Assembly: GCA_002104905.1 (NCBI GenBank)
Contig: MCFE01000130.1
Span: 1 to 64,000 of the forward strand
Reading direction: 5' to 3'
From: Basidiobolus meristosporus CBS 931.73
Lineage: Eukaryota; Basidiobolomycota; Basidiobolomycetes; Basidiobolales; Basidiobolaceae
DNA: 64,000 bases
Part shown: piece after piece, positions 24,456 through 34,870 of the stretch
Position numbering within the stretch: the stretch's first letter is position 1
How the letters are laid out: the number at the start of each line of letters is the position of its first letter
The notes under the pieces: generated by a model
Told to the model about the DNA's origin: nothing
Seen by the model: only the letters and a program-made list of their open reading frames with translations
Databases searched by the model: none
Made by a program: the position numbers and the translations under genes

Positions 24456-24607
24456 TGTGAAGTTTGTAATTCCCCCTAAATATTCAGCTAACTTGGTCAC
24501 TTAATTCATTACCTTCAAATCCTAGTGAATACTGACCTAAATCCTTGTTAGCATATACTTGGAATATTTTCACAAAAATACCAGGTTTGCAGAACATGAA
24601 AATAGCC
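24456..24607 (+). repeat. Truncated copia LTR fused to pol
   Basis: The first ~150 bp of an LTR (TAATTCCCCCTAAATATTC onward) passes without a break into pol sequence at the shared word AAATAGCCAAGAACC. Everything from the middle of the LTR through gag is missing. Confidence 0.65.
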
Positions 24608-26495
24608 AAGAACCTACTATCTGTAAGCAAGGCTACAGCAGAAGGACTCAGTTTCAGCTTTGACAATTCTGGATGCAGGATCACTGATCAGAATTGTGCC
24701 CATGTTGCTTTGGGTATCAGAGTTCAGAATCTATACAAGTTGCCTTATATTCCATCATATTTGGAAGCCAATATAAGTAACTTAAGTGTAAAAACACCAA
24801 CGCTCTGACACTGGAGATTTGGGCACATCAATTTTGACTATTTGAGCAAAATGATCAAAGATCAGCTAATTTCTGGATTAAATATTGATCCCCTGGTAAA
24901 TTTGAGCACTGTGAAGCCTGCATATATGGGAAACAAGCCAGACAACCATTCAAGAGCTCTGTGTTAATCAAAACTAAGAAAAAATTAGATCTAATTCACT
25001 CAGATCTGTGTGGACCTATGCAAAATTTATCCTTAGGTGGGATAAAATATTTAATAACTTTAATTGATGATTATACAAGATACACATGGGTTTACTTCTT
25101 AGAGAGAAGGGAAGAAGCTCTATCTAAGCTCAGGGAGTTCAAAGCCATGGTGGAGAGAGAAACTGATGAAAAAATCAAGAAAATTTGCTCTGACAATAGT
25201 GGAAAATACACCTTAAAACTCTTCAACAACTTCTGCAAAATTCATGGGATAAACCAAAAGACTACTGTACCATACTCCCCACAGCAAAATGGAGTAGCAG
25301 AACATGCCAACAGATTAATAATTAAATTGGCAAGATCTATGGTCAATGATCAAAAATTATCCTATGATTTTTGGATGGAATCAGTTGTCACTGCTATTTA
25401 CCTTAAAAATAGGAGTTATAACAGAATACTTCATGATTCTACTCCATTTGAAGCATGGTATGGGTACAGACCAATTGTGGAACATCTAAGAAAATCTGGG
25501 TATACAGCATATGCCAAGAAACTGCCCAGAGATCAGTCAAAATTTGAGCCAACAAGTGTAAAATGCATATTTTTGGGCTATTGCAATGAGAGTAAAGCAT
25601 ACAGACTCTACAATACCAAAGCAAAGAAGCTGATCAAGTCCAGGGATGTGTTGTTTGATGAAAATTCAAAATTTTCACAAAAAATGACATCAGATGATGA
25701 CATAAATTTGATCACAAGTCCACCAATTGTCAGGATTGAATCAGAGCAAAACAGTGAATATTTTTTAACTCCAGAGGACTCTACAACCATGGTTCAGCCT
25801 GAAACAGTGCCCAGGAATATCCCAGAAGTGATCATTCCAGTATCAAATGCCTGGTGATCCAATTAGACAAGAAGTAGCCCAAATTACTATATCAATGAGG
25901 GTACAAACTTAGCCTATGCCTATTCAGTCCATATTGATGAGCCCCAGACTGTAAAAGAGGCCCTAGATAGCCCTCAGACAAAGTTTTGGAGATCTGCAAT
26001 GACTGAGGAATATCAGGCCCTGATGGAAAATTAAACTGGGACTTAGTCAAATTACCAATCAACCAAAAATCAATTGGATGCAGATGGGTCTTCAAGACAA
26101 AATACAAGGCTGATGGTACAATTGAAAGATACAAAGCAAGACTTGTGGCCAAAGGATACTCCCAAACAAAAGGACTTGACTATACTGAGCCCTTTGCACC
26201 AATAGCCAAGTTTAATTCCATCAGATTAGTATTAGACTTGTTCAATCATTCCAGGTGATTATAGTGCCCAATAGTACCATAGCATGCCAGATGGTGCCTG
26301 ATCATGCTACAGAGTGGCAGATGGTGCCATACAGTGCCAATTTGGGATCAAAATTGACATGCATATGACCCTAAAATATCAGATTAATAACAAAATATAC
26401 AGCACTTTCTGGCACTATGATCAATGGCACAATGGAACAAGTCTATGGGCTATTGCAGCCAAATATAAGTTTTTTATTCATCAAATGGATGCAAA
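24608..26495 (+). pseudogene. Truncated copia element A, left part: integrase and start of reverse transcriptase
   Basis: Plus-strand pol remnant. A GAG-pre-integrase stretch with stops (24608-24960) is followed by a 298-codon integrase frame (24961-25857) with the core motifs DLCGPM, SDNSGKYT (usually DNGGEYT) and SPQQNGVAEHANR, then an RT start ([19 protein letters not shown]) broken by stops. A probable MITE interrupts the RT at 26234-26444. The element is cut at 26495 by element B and resumes at 31170. Stops and frame breaks make it inactive. Confidence 0.85.
26234..26444. mobile_element. Probable MITE of 211 bp inserted in copia element A
   Basis: Absent from the equivalent place in element B, so it is an insertion. 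Ends are imperfect inverted repeats: AGACTTGTTC...AGTGCC on the left and the reverse complement GGCACT...GAACAAGTCT on the right, about 34 bp each. The interior is rich in GTGCC/GGCAC. Flanks suggest a 3-bp duplication (ATT left, ATG right, one base changed). No coding capacity. The family is not recognised. Confidence 0.65.
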
Positions 26496-26844
26496 TGTTT
26501 TAAGAGTCTTGGAGATATTGGAAGTGATTCAGAGAACAAGTATATTATGTGGTTTTCACTTAATGATTTATTGAATGTAAAAGTAGTATTTATACTTTTA
26601 CCTGGTCTTGGCATTATAAACACAAAAAATAGGTTAAGGAAGGTCCCAAAAACATGTGTGCAAAGTTTGGGGCTGTTTGGACACCTTTGAGAATTCTCAT
26701 GTTCTGAGTACCTGGTATTTTGGTGAAAATATTCCAAGTTAATCCCAACAAGGAATCTGGTCAGTATTCTCTAGGATTTGAAGGTAATGATCTAAGTGAC
26801 TAAGCTAGGTGAATATTTAGGTGGAATCACAAATTTTTGCAACA
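26496..26844 (-). repeat. 3' LTR of copia element B
   Basis: 349 bp. Plus-strand ends are TGTTTTAAGAG and TTTTTGCAACA. Immediately inside it, in element sense, is the purine-rich GAGTAGGAG, a candidate polypurine tract. Confidence 0.87.
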
Positions 26845-27068
26845 CTCCTACTCAGCCAAATGTTTATACTGACCAGTCCTAATTTTGACCTAAGATATTC
26901 AAACTTGTCTCTGGCTAATGGTTTGGTAAATATGTCTGCAATCATTTCATCTGTAGAACAGTAAACTAAGCTAACTAAGTTATTCTCTATAGCTTCACGT
27001 ATGAAATGATGTCTAATATCTATGTGCTTGGTTCTGGCATGAAAAGTTGGATTTCTACCTAATTGTAT

Positions 27069-29355
27069 TCATCCTTGATTATCTTGAAATAAAGTAATAG
27101 GCGTTTTTTGCCATAGGCCTAAATCTGTAAAAAGCTTTCTTAACCACATTGCTTCTATTGTAGCTTCACAGGCTGCCATATACTCTGCCTCTGTGGTGGA
27201 AAGTGCTATGATTGGTTGCTTTCTGGAATTCCATGAAATTGCTCCTTTAGAGTAAAGAAAGGTGTATCCTGTGGAGGGTCTTCTGTCTTCTAAATTTTGC
27301 CCCCAGTCAGCATCAGAGTATCCCACAAGATGCTGTTCTGAATCCTTATAAGTGTATCTTAAGCAGATATCAGCAGTTCCTTTTAGGTATCTAAAAATCC
27401 ACTTAACTGCTGCAATATGATCAGATCCATAATTCTGATTATGTTGGCTGACAACTCCCACTGAATATGAGATATCTGGACGTGTTCCAAGCATGATATA
27501 CATCAGACTGCCGACCATAGATTGATAAGGAAAGTCAGGGCTTTCAGATGGCACCAAGCTCTCTTGATTTGGTTGAGTTTTGACCAAGTTAAGGTTTGTT
27601 GCCATTGGGGTAGCTGCTGGTTTACAGTCTTCCATTCGTACTTCTTTAGTACATCTTGAATATACTTGGATTGGCTTAGGGTCATAGTCTGGGTACTTCT
27701 GTCTATGGAGAACTTGATCCCAAGTAGTAACTGAGTTCTCCTAGATTGGACATCTTGAACTCCTTAGATAGGCTGGATTTAGTCTCTTCTAATGTTTCTA
27801 GGTTATTGGTGGCTATAATAAGATCATCCACATATAGAGCTAATAGAACTGGATTGGCTCTATCTGGCTTATATTATATACTATAGTCAGCATTACTCCT
27901 TTTGAAACTCAAAGATTCCAAATAAGAATCTATCTTGCAATTCCAGGCTCTTGGTGATTGTTTGAGACCATATAGTGACTTTTTAAGCTTGTAGACCAAA
28001 TGGGGGTTATCTTGGTCAACAAACCCATCAAGCTGGTCCATATACACATCCTCATCAAGTTCTCCATTCAAAAATGCAGTTTTTACATCCATTTGATGAA
28101 TAAAAAACTTATATTTAGCTGCAATAGCCAATATTAATCTGATGGAATTAAACTTGGCTACCGGTGCAAAGGTCTTGGTATAGTCAAGTCCTTTTGTTTG
28201 GGAGTATCCTTTGGCCACAAGTCTTGCTTTGTATCTTTCAATTGTACCATCAGCCTTGTATTTTGTCTTGAAGACCCATCTGCATCCAAATGATTTTTGG
28301 TTGATTGGTAATTTGACTAAGTCCCAAGTTTGCTTTTCTATCAGGGCCTGATATTCCTCAGTCATTGCAGATCTCCAAAACTTTGTCTGAGGGCTATCTA
28401 GGGCCTCTTTTACAGTCTGGGGTTCATCAATATGGACTGAATAGGCATAGGCTAAGTTTGTACCCTCATTGATATAGTAATTTGGGCTACTTCTTGTCTA
28501 ATTGGATCACCAGGCATTTGATACTGGAATGATCACTTCTGGGATATTCCTGGGCACTGTTTCAGGCTGAACCATGGTTGTAGAGTCCTCTGGAGTTAAA
28601 AAATATTCACTGTTTTGCTCTGATTCAATCCTGACAATTGGTGGACTTGTGATCAAATTTATGTCATCATCTGATGTCATTTTTTGTGAAAATTTTGAAT
28701 TTTCATCAAACAACACATCCCTGGACTTGATCAGCTTCTTTGCTTTGGTATTGTAGAGTCTGTATGCTTTACTCTCATTGCAGTAGCCCAAAAATATGCA
28801 TTTTACACTTTTTGGCTCATATTTTGACTGATTTCTGGCCAGTTTTTTGGCATATGCTGTACACCCAAATATTCTTAGATGTTCTGCACTTGGTCTGTAC
28901 CCATACCATGCTTCAAATGGAGTAGAATCATGAAGTATTCTGTTATAACTCCTATTTTTAAGGTATACAGCAGTGACAACTGATTCCACCCAAAAATCAC
29001 AGGATAATTTTTGATCATGGATCCTAGATCTTGCCATATCAGTTATTGATCTGTTAGCTTGTTCTGCTACTCCATTTTGCTGTGGGGAGTATGGTACAGT
29101 AGTCTCTTGCTTTATCCCATGAATTTTGCAGAACTGGATGAAGAGTTTTGAGGTATATTCTCCACCATTATCAGAGCATATTTTCTTGTTTTTTTCACCA
29201 GTTTCTCTCTCCACCATGGCTTTAGACTCCCTGAACTTAGACAGAGCTTCTTCCTTTCTCTCCATGAAGTAGACCCAGGTGTATCTTGTATATTCATCAA
29301 TAAAAGTCATTAAATACTTTATCCCACCTAGGATAAATTTTGCATAGGTCCGCAT
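27069..29355 (-). pseudogene. Element B pol: integrase, reverse transcriptase, RNase H (broken)
   Basis: Integrase frame 29355-28507 has YLMTFIDEYTRYTWVYF, SDNGGEYTSKLF and SPQQNGVAEQANR. RT is split over 28365-27874 (QMDVKTAFLNGELDEDVYM) and a shifted frame near 27800-27880 that holds the YVDD catalytic box (LYVDDLIIA). RNase H, 27635-27069, has VGYSDADWGQ and LSTTEAEYMAACEA and continues past a stop. The pieces lie in different frames or are separated by stops, so no polyprotein can be made. Confidence 0.87.
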
Positions 29356-30780
29356 AGATCTGAGTGAATTAGATCTAATTTTTTCTTAGTTTTGATTAAC
29401 ACAGAGCTCTTGAATGGTTGTCTGGCTTGTTTCCCATATATGCAGGCTTCACAGTGCTCCAAATTAGCTGGGGGACTAATTTTCACTCCAGAAATTAGCT
29501 GATCTTTGATCATTTTACACAAATAATCAAAATTGATGTGTCCAAATCTCCTGTGCCAAAGCATTGGTGTTTCTTCATTTAAGTTACTTATATTGGCTTC
29601 CAGATATGATGGAATATAAGTCAACTTGTATAGATTTGGATCTCTGATGCCCAAAGCAATATGAGCACCATTTTGATCAGCGATCCTGCATCCAGAATTG
29701 TCAAAATTGAAACTGAGTCCTTCTGCTGTGGCCTAGCTTACAGAGAGTAGGTTCTTGGCTATTTCTGGTACATAGAGTACTTCTTTAAAGGTCAGTGTAT
29801 GGCTTCCTTTACTGCTTCTAAGGTTTACTTGGATAGTTCATTCTCCCACTGCATTAAGTGTTCTATTGTCATCCATGAAAACCTTCTTAATTGGAATTTC
29901 TTGATATTGTGTAAAAAGTTATTTTTGGTGGGTAAAGTGTTGAGATGCTCCAGAGTCAATATACCACATCTGAGAATCCTTGTTTGTGGTCATACTTAGT
30001 GCAGATATGAATATTCTATCTTCAGTTGTTGCAGCATTTCCATATTCAGGCTTCTCTTGCTGATTATCTTTCTTTTTGAGACATTGGTCTGATGTGTGTC
30101 CTTTCCTTTTGCAGTAGTTACAAAACAGGTTGCTGTTGCCTTTGTAGGGTCTTGGGTACCTCCTTTGTTGGTTATCATTGCTTATTAAAGCATTTTCTTC
30201 TTCCTTCTTATTGGCGCTTGATTTTCTTAATTCTTCATCCAGGAGCCTTCCATATACATAATTTAAGGTCAAATCTTCAGTTCTGGACTCTAGGGCTGAT
30301 ACAAGGCCCTGAAACTTGTCTGTCAGGCTGTTCAGGATGGTAACTATCACATCCTCATCAGTAGTTGGTACACCCACAGATTCCATCTCATCTACCAGCA
30401 GGGTAATTCTGTTAATTAGATTTTTCATTTCTCTCCTGGCAGCATCTTTGTAGTAAAGAATTTTCATCTCAGATACATTTTCTTAGCAGCTGACCATGAC
30501 TGCTATGTGTCTTCTAATGCCTTGCAGGCATTCTTTGCATTTTTGCTCTTGAGCATTCCATTAGCAATTTGTCTTTAACATTAAGGCAAATGCAGTTAAA
30601 AGCACTTTGCTTTTTCTTCTGGTACTTGAAGGCTTCCTCTCCTATGTTTTTAGGAGGGCATTCTTCTCCCATGACTATATCCCAAAGGCCTCTTTCTTGT
30701 AGCAGCATCTTCATCTTCACCTTCCACACTTGGCAGTTAGATACATCCAGCTTTTCAGCAGAGGAAAAATTCCAGTAATA
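29328..30780 (-). pseudogene. Element B gag, protease and GAG-pre-integrase (broken)
   Basis: Near 30775 a start region leads, after a frame break, into KLDVSNCQVWKVKMKMLL, typical of copia gag. The 182-codon frame 30467-29919 carries the gag body, a CCHC zinc knuckle (CNYCKRKGHTSDQC) and the start of the aspartic protease with active-site DSGA. The GAG-pre-integrase piece 29654-29328 includes WHRRFGHINFDYL. Stops at about 30514 and 29919 and frame shifts separate the parts. Confidence 0.82.
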
Positions 30781-30825
30781 GCAGTAGTAGACATTGCAGA
30801 GAGTGGCAGCTTGGGACTGATAACC

Positions 30826-31169
30826 TGTTTTAAGAGTCTTGGAGATATTGGAAGTGATTCAGAGAACAAGTAGATTATGTGGTTTTCACTTAATGACTTA
30901 TTGAATGTAAAGTAGTATTTATACTTTTACCTGGTCTTGGCATTACAAACATGTAAAATAGGTTAAGGAAGGTCCCAAGAACATGTGTGCAAAGTTTGGG
31001 GCTGTTTGGACACCTTTGAGAATTTTGATGTTTTGGGTACCTGGTATTTTGGTGAAAATATTCTAAGTCCCAACAAGGAATTTGGTCAGTATTCTCTAGG
31101 ATATGAAGGTGAGGATATAAGTGACTAAGTTGGGTGAATATTTAGGTGGAAATACAAATTTTTACAACA
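30826..31169 (-). repeat. 5' LTR of copia element B
   Basis: 344 bp. Plus-strand ends are TGTTTTAAGAG and TTTTTACAACA. In element sense it contains the TATAAAT-type promoter word and CAATAAGT near the poly(A) position. Confidence 0.87.
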
Positions 31170-31792
31170 GTAAAAACTGCATTTTTGAATGGAGAACTTG
31201 ATGAGGACGTGTATATAAGCTAGCCTGATGGGTTTGCTGACCAAGATAACCCCCATTTGGTCTACAAGCTTAAAAATTACTATATGGTCTCAAACAATCA
31301 CCAAGAGCTTGAAATTGCAAGATAGATTCTTATTTGGAATCTTTGAGTTTCAAAAGGAGTAATGCTGACTATAGTATATAATATAAGCCAGATAGAGCCA
31401 ATCCAGTTCTATTAGCTCTATATGTGGATGATCTTATTATAGCCACCAATAACCTAGAAACATTAGAAGAGACTAAATCCAGCCTATCTAAGGAGTTCAA
31501 GATGTCCAATCTAGGAGAACTCAGTTACTACTTGGGATCAAGTTCTCCATAGACAGAAGTACCCAGACTATGACCCTAAGCCAATTCAAGTATATTCAAG
31601 ATATATTAAAAAAGTACCAACTGGAAGATTGTAAACCAGCAACTACCCCAATGGAGACAAACCTTAACTTGGTCAAAACTCAACCAAATCAAGAGAGCTT
31701 GGTGCCATCTGAAAGCCCTGACTTTCCTTATCAATCTATGGTTGGCAGTCTGATGTATATCATGCTTGGAACATGGCCAGATATCTCATATT
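31170..31792 (+). pseudogene. Copia element A, right part: reverse transcriptase to start of RNase H
   Basis: Continues the host element exactly where it left off at 26495 (GTAAAAACTGCATTTTTGAA). It contains the RT box as LYVDDLIIA (about 31420-31445) and the linker before RNase H. A point change gives TATATAAGC with a stop near 31215, and there are frame breaks. It ends at the LTR at 31793, inserted after CTCATATT. Confidence 0.82.
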
Positions 31793-32143
31793 TGTTGTAA
31801 AAAATTTGGAATTCCACCTAAATATTCACCTAACTTAGTCACTTAGATCATTACCTTCAAATCCCAGAGAATACTGACCAAAATTCCTTGTTGGGATTTA
31901 CTTAGAATATTTTCACCAAAATACCAGGTACCCAGAACATGAAAATTCTCAAAGTTGTCCAAACAGCCCCAAACTTTGCACACATGCTCTTGGGACCTTC
32001 CTATACCTATTTTACATGCTTATTATGCCAAGACCATGTAAAAGTATAAATACTACTTTTTCATTCAATAAATCATTAAGTGAGAACCACATAATCTACT
32101 TGTCCTCCCAGTTACTTCCAATATCTCCAAGACTCTTACAACA
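31793..32143 (+). repeat. Solo copia LTR inserted into element A
   Basis: 351 bp, ends TGTTGTAA and CTTACAACA. Flanks are ATATT (31788-31792) and ATAAT (32144-32148), a likely duplication with one change. A few bases of host (CAGTAGGAGT, from CAGTGGGAGT) remain after it. Confidence 0.82.
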
Positions 32144-32159
32144 ATAATCAGTAGGAGTA

Positions 32160-32925
32160 GTGTGGGTACCTGCCTAATATATAAGCACTTACATCAAGTA
32201 ATCTTACATAAAGTGAGGGATAACCTATACAGTAAGGTAAGCAGGTGTGTTAGTCAGCTGGCTTATGGGATGGTACTGATCAAGTAAGTTAAATGGGATA
32301 AAACTAATGTAAGGGAAGTAGAATATATGGGAATGAGCACATCTACCAGTGGGTGTCACTGAGACCCCACCACCACATGTGGGAACCAGTGAATGAACAG
32401 TGGCATAAAGCTGTTGGGTTCCTGCCAAAGTTGTGGAACCAGAGCTTTACAGCAGAAATACATATTGAGTGGTGGAATTTGATGGAGCTACTTGTTGAGT
32501 GTGGGGTTGGGCTTAATGATAGTGTAGGGTATAGAAGCTTATATAGGTCAGTAGAATTGGCAAGTGAGGTACAACTGAAGTTTCAATGGTAATAATTAAA
32601 TTTCTACTCATTGAAAGTAAGAGAAACAGTTGAGTCAGGAAGTAAGGAGTGTGAAAAAGAGGCAATAGCCAATCAATGCATACAAACATAGGAGGTGATA
32701 GAGTGTCCAGGGTCAGAAAGTGAGCAACTTGGCAGGGAACTAATCAAAAGCCACTTATATATTGTTGTGGTGAAAAATTTTGACCAAGTATTTGTGAAAT
32801 CTGGGGTGCAATTATTACTCAACATTCTCTGGACAGTGTCCTGAAGGGATCAGTACCTCTTAGTCATGGGACTTTAAATTTGTGACGGCCTTTTGATGGA
32901 ATCATTACAAAAATTTTTCATAGGG
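32160..32925. other. Unidentified filler within the retrotransposon nest
   Basis: About 770 bp with no copia similarity I can see. ORFs at 32225-32428 (minus) and 32353-32592 (plus) lack motifs. It may be another, unrecognised repeat that replaced part of element A. Confidence 0.4.
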
Positions 32926-34032
32926 AGACAAACCTCAACTTGGTCAAAACTCAACCAAATCAAGAGTGCTTGCTGCCATCTGAAAGCCCTGACTTTCCAT
33001 ATCAATGTATGGTTGGCAGTCTGATGTATATCATGCCTGGAACATGTCCAGATATCTCATATCCAGTGGGAGTTGTCAGCTGGCATAATCAGAACTATGG
33101 ATCTGGTTAAATTGCAGCAGTTATGGGGACTTTTAGATATCTGAAAGGAACTGCTAATGTCTGCTTAAGATACACTTATAGGGATTCAGAACAGAATTTT
33201 GTGGGATACTCTGATGATGATTGGGGACAAAATTTAGAAGACAGAAGTTCCACCTCAGGACACACCTTTCTTTACTATCAAGGAGCAGTTTCATTGTATT
33301 CAAGAATGCAATCAACCATAGCACTTTCCACCACAGAGGCAGAGTATATGGCAGCCTGTGAAGCTACAAAAGAAGCAATGTGGTTAAGAAAGCTTTTTAC
33401 AGATTTAGGCCTATGTCAAAAATTGCCTATTACTTTATTTCAAGATAATCAGGGATGTATACAATGTTGCAAAAATTTGTAATTCCACCTGAATATTCAC
33501 CTAACTTGTTCACTTAGATGATTACCTTCAAATCCTAGAGAATACTGACCAAATTCCTCATTGGGATTTACTTATAATTCACCAAAATACCAGGTACCCA
33601 GAACATGAAAATTCTCAAAGTTGTCCAAACAGCCCCAAACTTTGCACACATGCTCCTGGGACCTTTCTTAACCTATTCCACATGTTTGTAATGCCAAGAC
33701 CATGTAAAAGTATAAATACCACTTTTTCATTCAATAAATCATCAAGTGAAAACCACATAATCTACTTGTTCTCCCAATTACTTCCAATATCTCCAAGACT
33801 CTTACAACATACTATTAGGTAGAAATCCAATTTTTCATGCTTGAACTAAGCACATAGATATTATACATCATTTCATGCATGAAGCTATAGAGAATAGCTT
33901 AGTTGGCTTAGTTTACTGTCCTTTGGATGAATTGATTGCAGACGTATTTAACAAACCATTAGCTAGAGACAACCTTGAATATTTTAGGTAAAAATTTGGA
34001 CTAGTCAGTATTAATATTTAGCTGGGTGAGAG
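32926..34032 (+). pseudogene. Copia element C remnant: end of RT, RNase H and 3' internal end
   Basis: Starts inside the RT tail (GGAGACAAACCTCAACTTGG), repeating sequence already present at the end of element A, so it is a separate copy. The RNase H frame 33123-33482 has VGYSDDDWGQ (usually SDADWG) and ALSTTEAEYMAACEA. An LTR interrupts it at 33465-33809, after which the host resumes and ends at the purine-rich GGGTGAGAG before the 3' LTR. Confidence 0.82.
33465..33809 (+). repeat. Solo copia LTR inside element C RNase H
   Basis: 345 bp, ends TGTTGCAAAA and TTACAACA. Flanks are TACAA (33460-33464) and TACTA (33810-33814). Removing it and one flank restores the host order seen in element B (ATACAATTAGGTAG), with one base changed. 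Confidence 0.85.
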
Positions 34033-34380
34033 TGTTGTAAGAGTTGGTAATTCTACCTAAATATTCACCTAACTTAGTCACTTAGATCATTACCTTCAAA
34101 TCCTAGAGAATACTGACAAAATTCCTTTTCAGGATTTATTTAAAATATTTTGACCAAAATACCAGGTACCCAGGACATGAAAATTCTCAAAGTTGTCCAA
34201 ACAGCCCCAAACCTTGCACACATGTCCCTGGAACCTTCCTTAGCCTATTCTACATGTTTGTAATGCCAAGACCATGCAAAAGTATAAATGCTACTTTTAC
34301 ATTCAGTAAATCATTAAGTGAAAACCACATAATCTACTTGTCCTCCCAATCACTTCCAATATCTCCAAGACTCTTACAAC
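34033..34380 (+). repeat. 3' LTR of copia element C
   Basis: About 348 bp, starting TGTTGTAAGAG and ending CTCTTACAAC followed by T instead of A. It directly follows the element's polypurine-like GGGTGAGAG, so it is the original 3' LTR rather than an insertion. Confidence 0.83.
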
Positions 34381-34613
34381 TGACCTCATTAGGACTGCCT
34401 TAATGTCATGCAAACCCAATATAAAGGCCATCCAAACACCATTAAAATTTTTCTATATTTGGCAGTAGAATCAGCAAGACACTGTCACAATCCTGCCACA
34501 AGATTGTGAAGAGGGTCATGAATTTCAACCTACTGGCTTATGATGGCCTCATTGTGGGATCCTGACAACTGATCTGGATTGGATCCACCTGCAAGACTAA
34601 GTTACTTTTTCAA

Positions 34614-34870
34614 AGGGAAGGCCAGCAGAATACCATCATAATATCAGCAGAATTCCAACTTTCCCAAAAGTGACTGCCCTCAACATCTCAGGTACTAGCT
34701 TCACAGTAGACAAGCAGACATACTTTCCCAGTGAAGACTGGGCCAACTAGCATTCATACCAAATTTGGTAATCAGCTGTTCATTACTTCCACCAAAAATT
34801 GCAACTTAACATTTGAAGCAGAAACACCAGCTGAATACCAGCTAAAAGTCCAACAAATTGCAACTTTGAG
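34614..34870 (+). repeat. Interspersed ~300-bp repeat family, copy 2
   Basis: Forward copy: GGCCAGCAGAATACCATCATAATATCAGC..., CTAGCATTCATACCAAATTTGG, CTTCCACCAAAAATTGCAA, ending near CACCAGCTGAATACCAGC. The small ORF inside has no motif. Confidence 0.7.

Larger units (their letters stand above)
26496..31169 (-). mobile_element. Ty1/copia retrotransposon B, near full length, nested in element A
   Basis: 4.67 kb with two LTRs (31169-30826 upstream, 26844-26496 downstream in its own sense). It is inserted into the RT of element A with target duplication GTAAA (31170-31174) and GCAAA (26491-26495, one base changed). In sense order it holds gag, protease, integrase, RT and RNase H, the Pseudoviridae order. 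GGTTATCAG directly after the 5' LTR resembles the initiator-tRNA primer site of copia elements. Several frame breaks and stops make it non-autonomous. The two LTRs differ at roughly two dozen positions by eye, so the insertion is not recent. Confidence 0.9.

Noticed and set aside
22928-34380. CRISPR-like interpretation of the repeated blocks
   Set aside because: The repeats are ~340-bp LTRs with target duplications and pol sequence, not short regularly spaced repeats, and the genome is eukaryotic.
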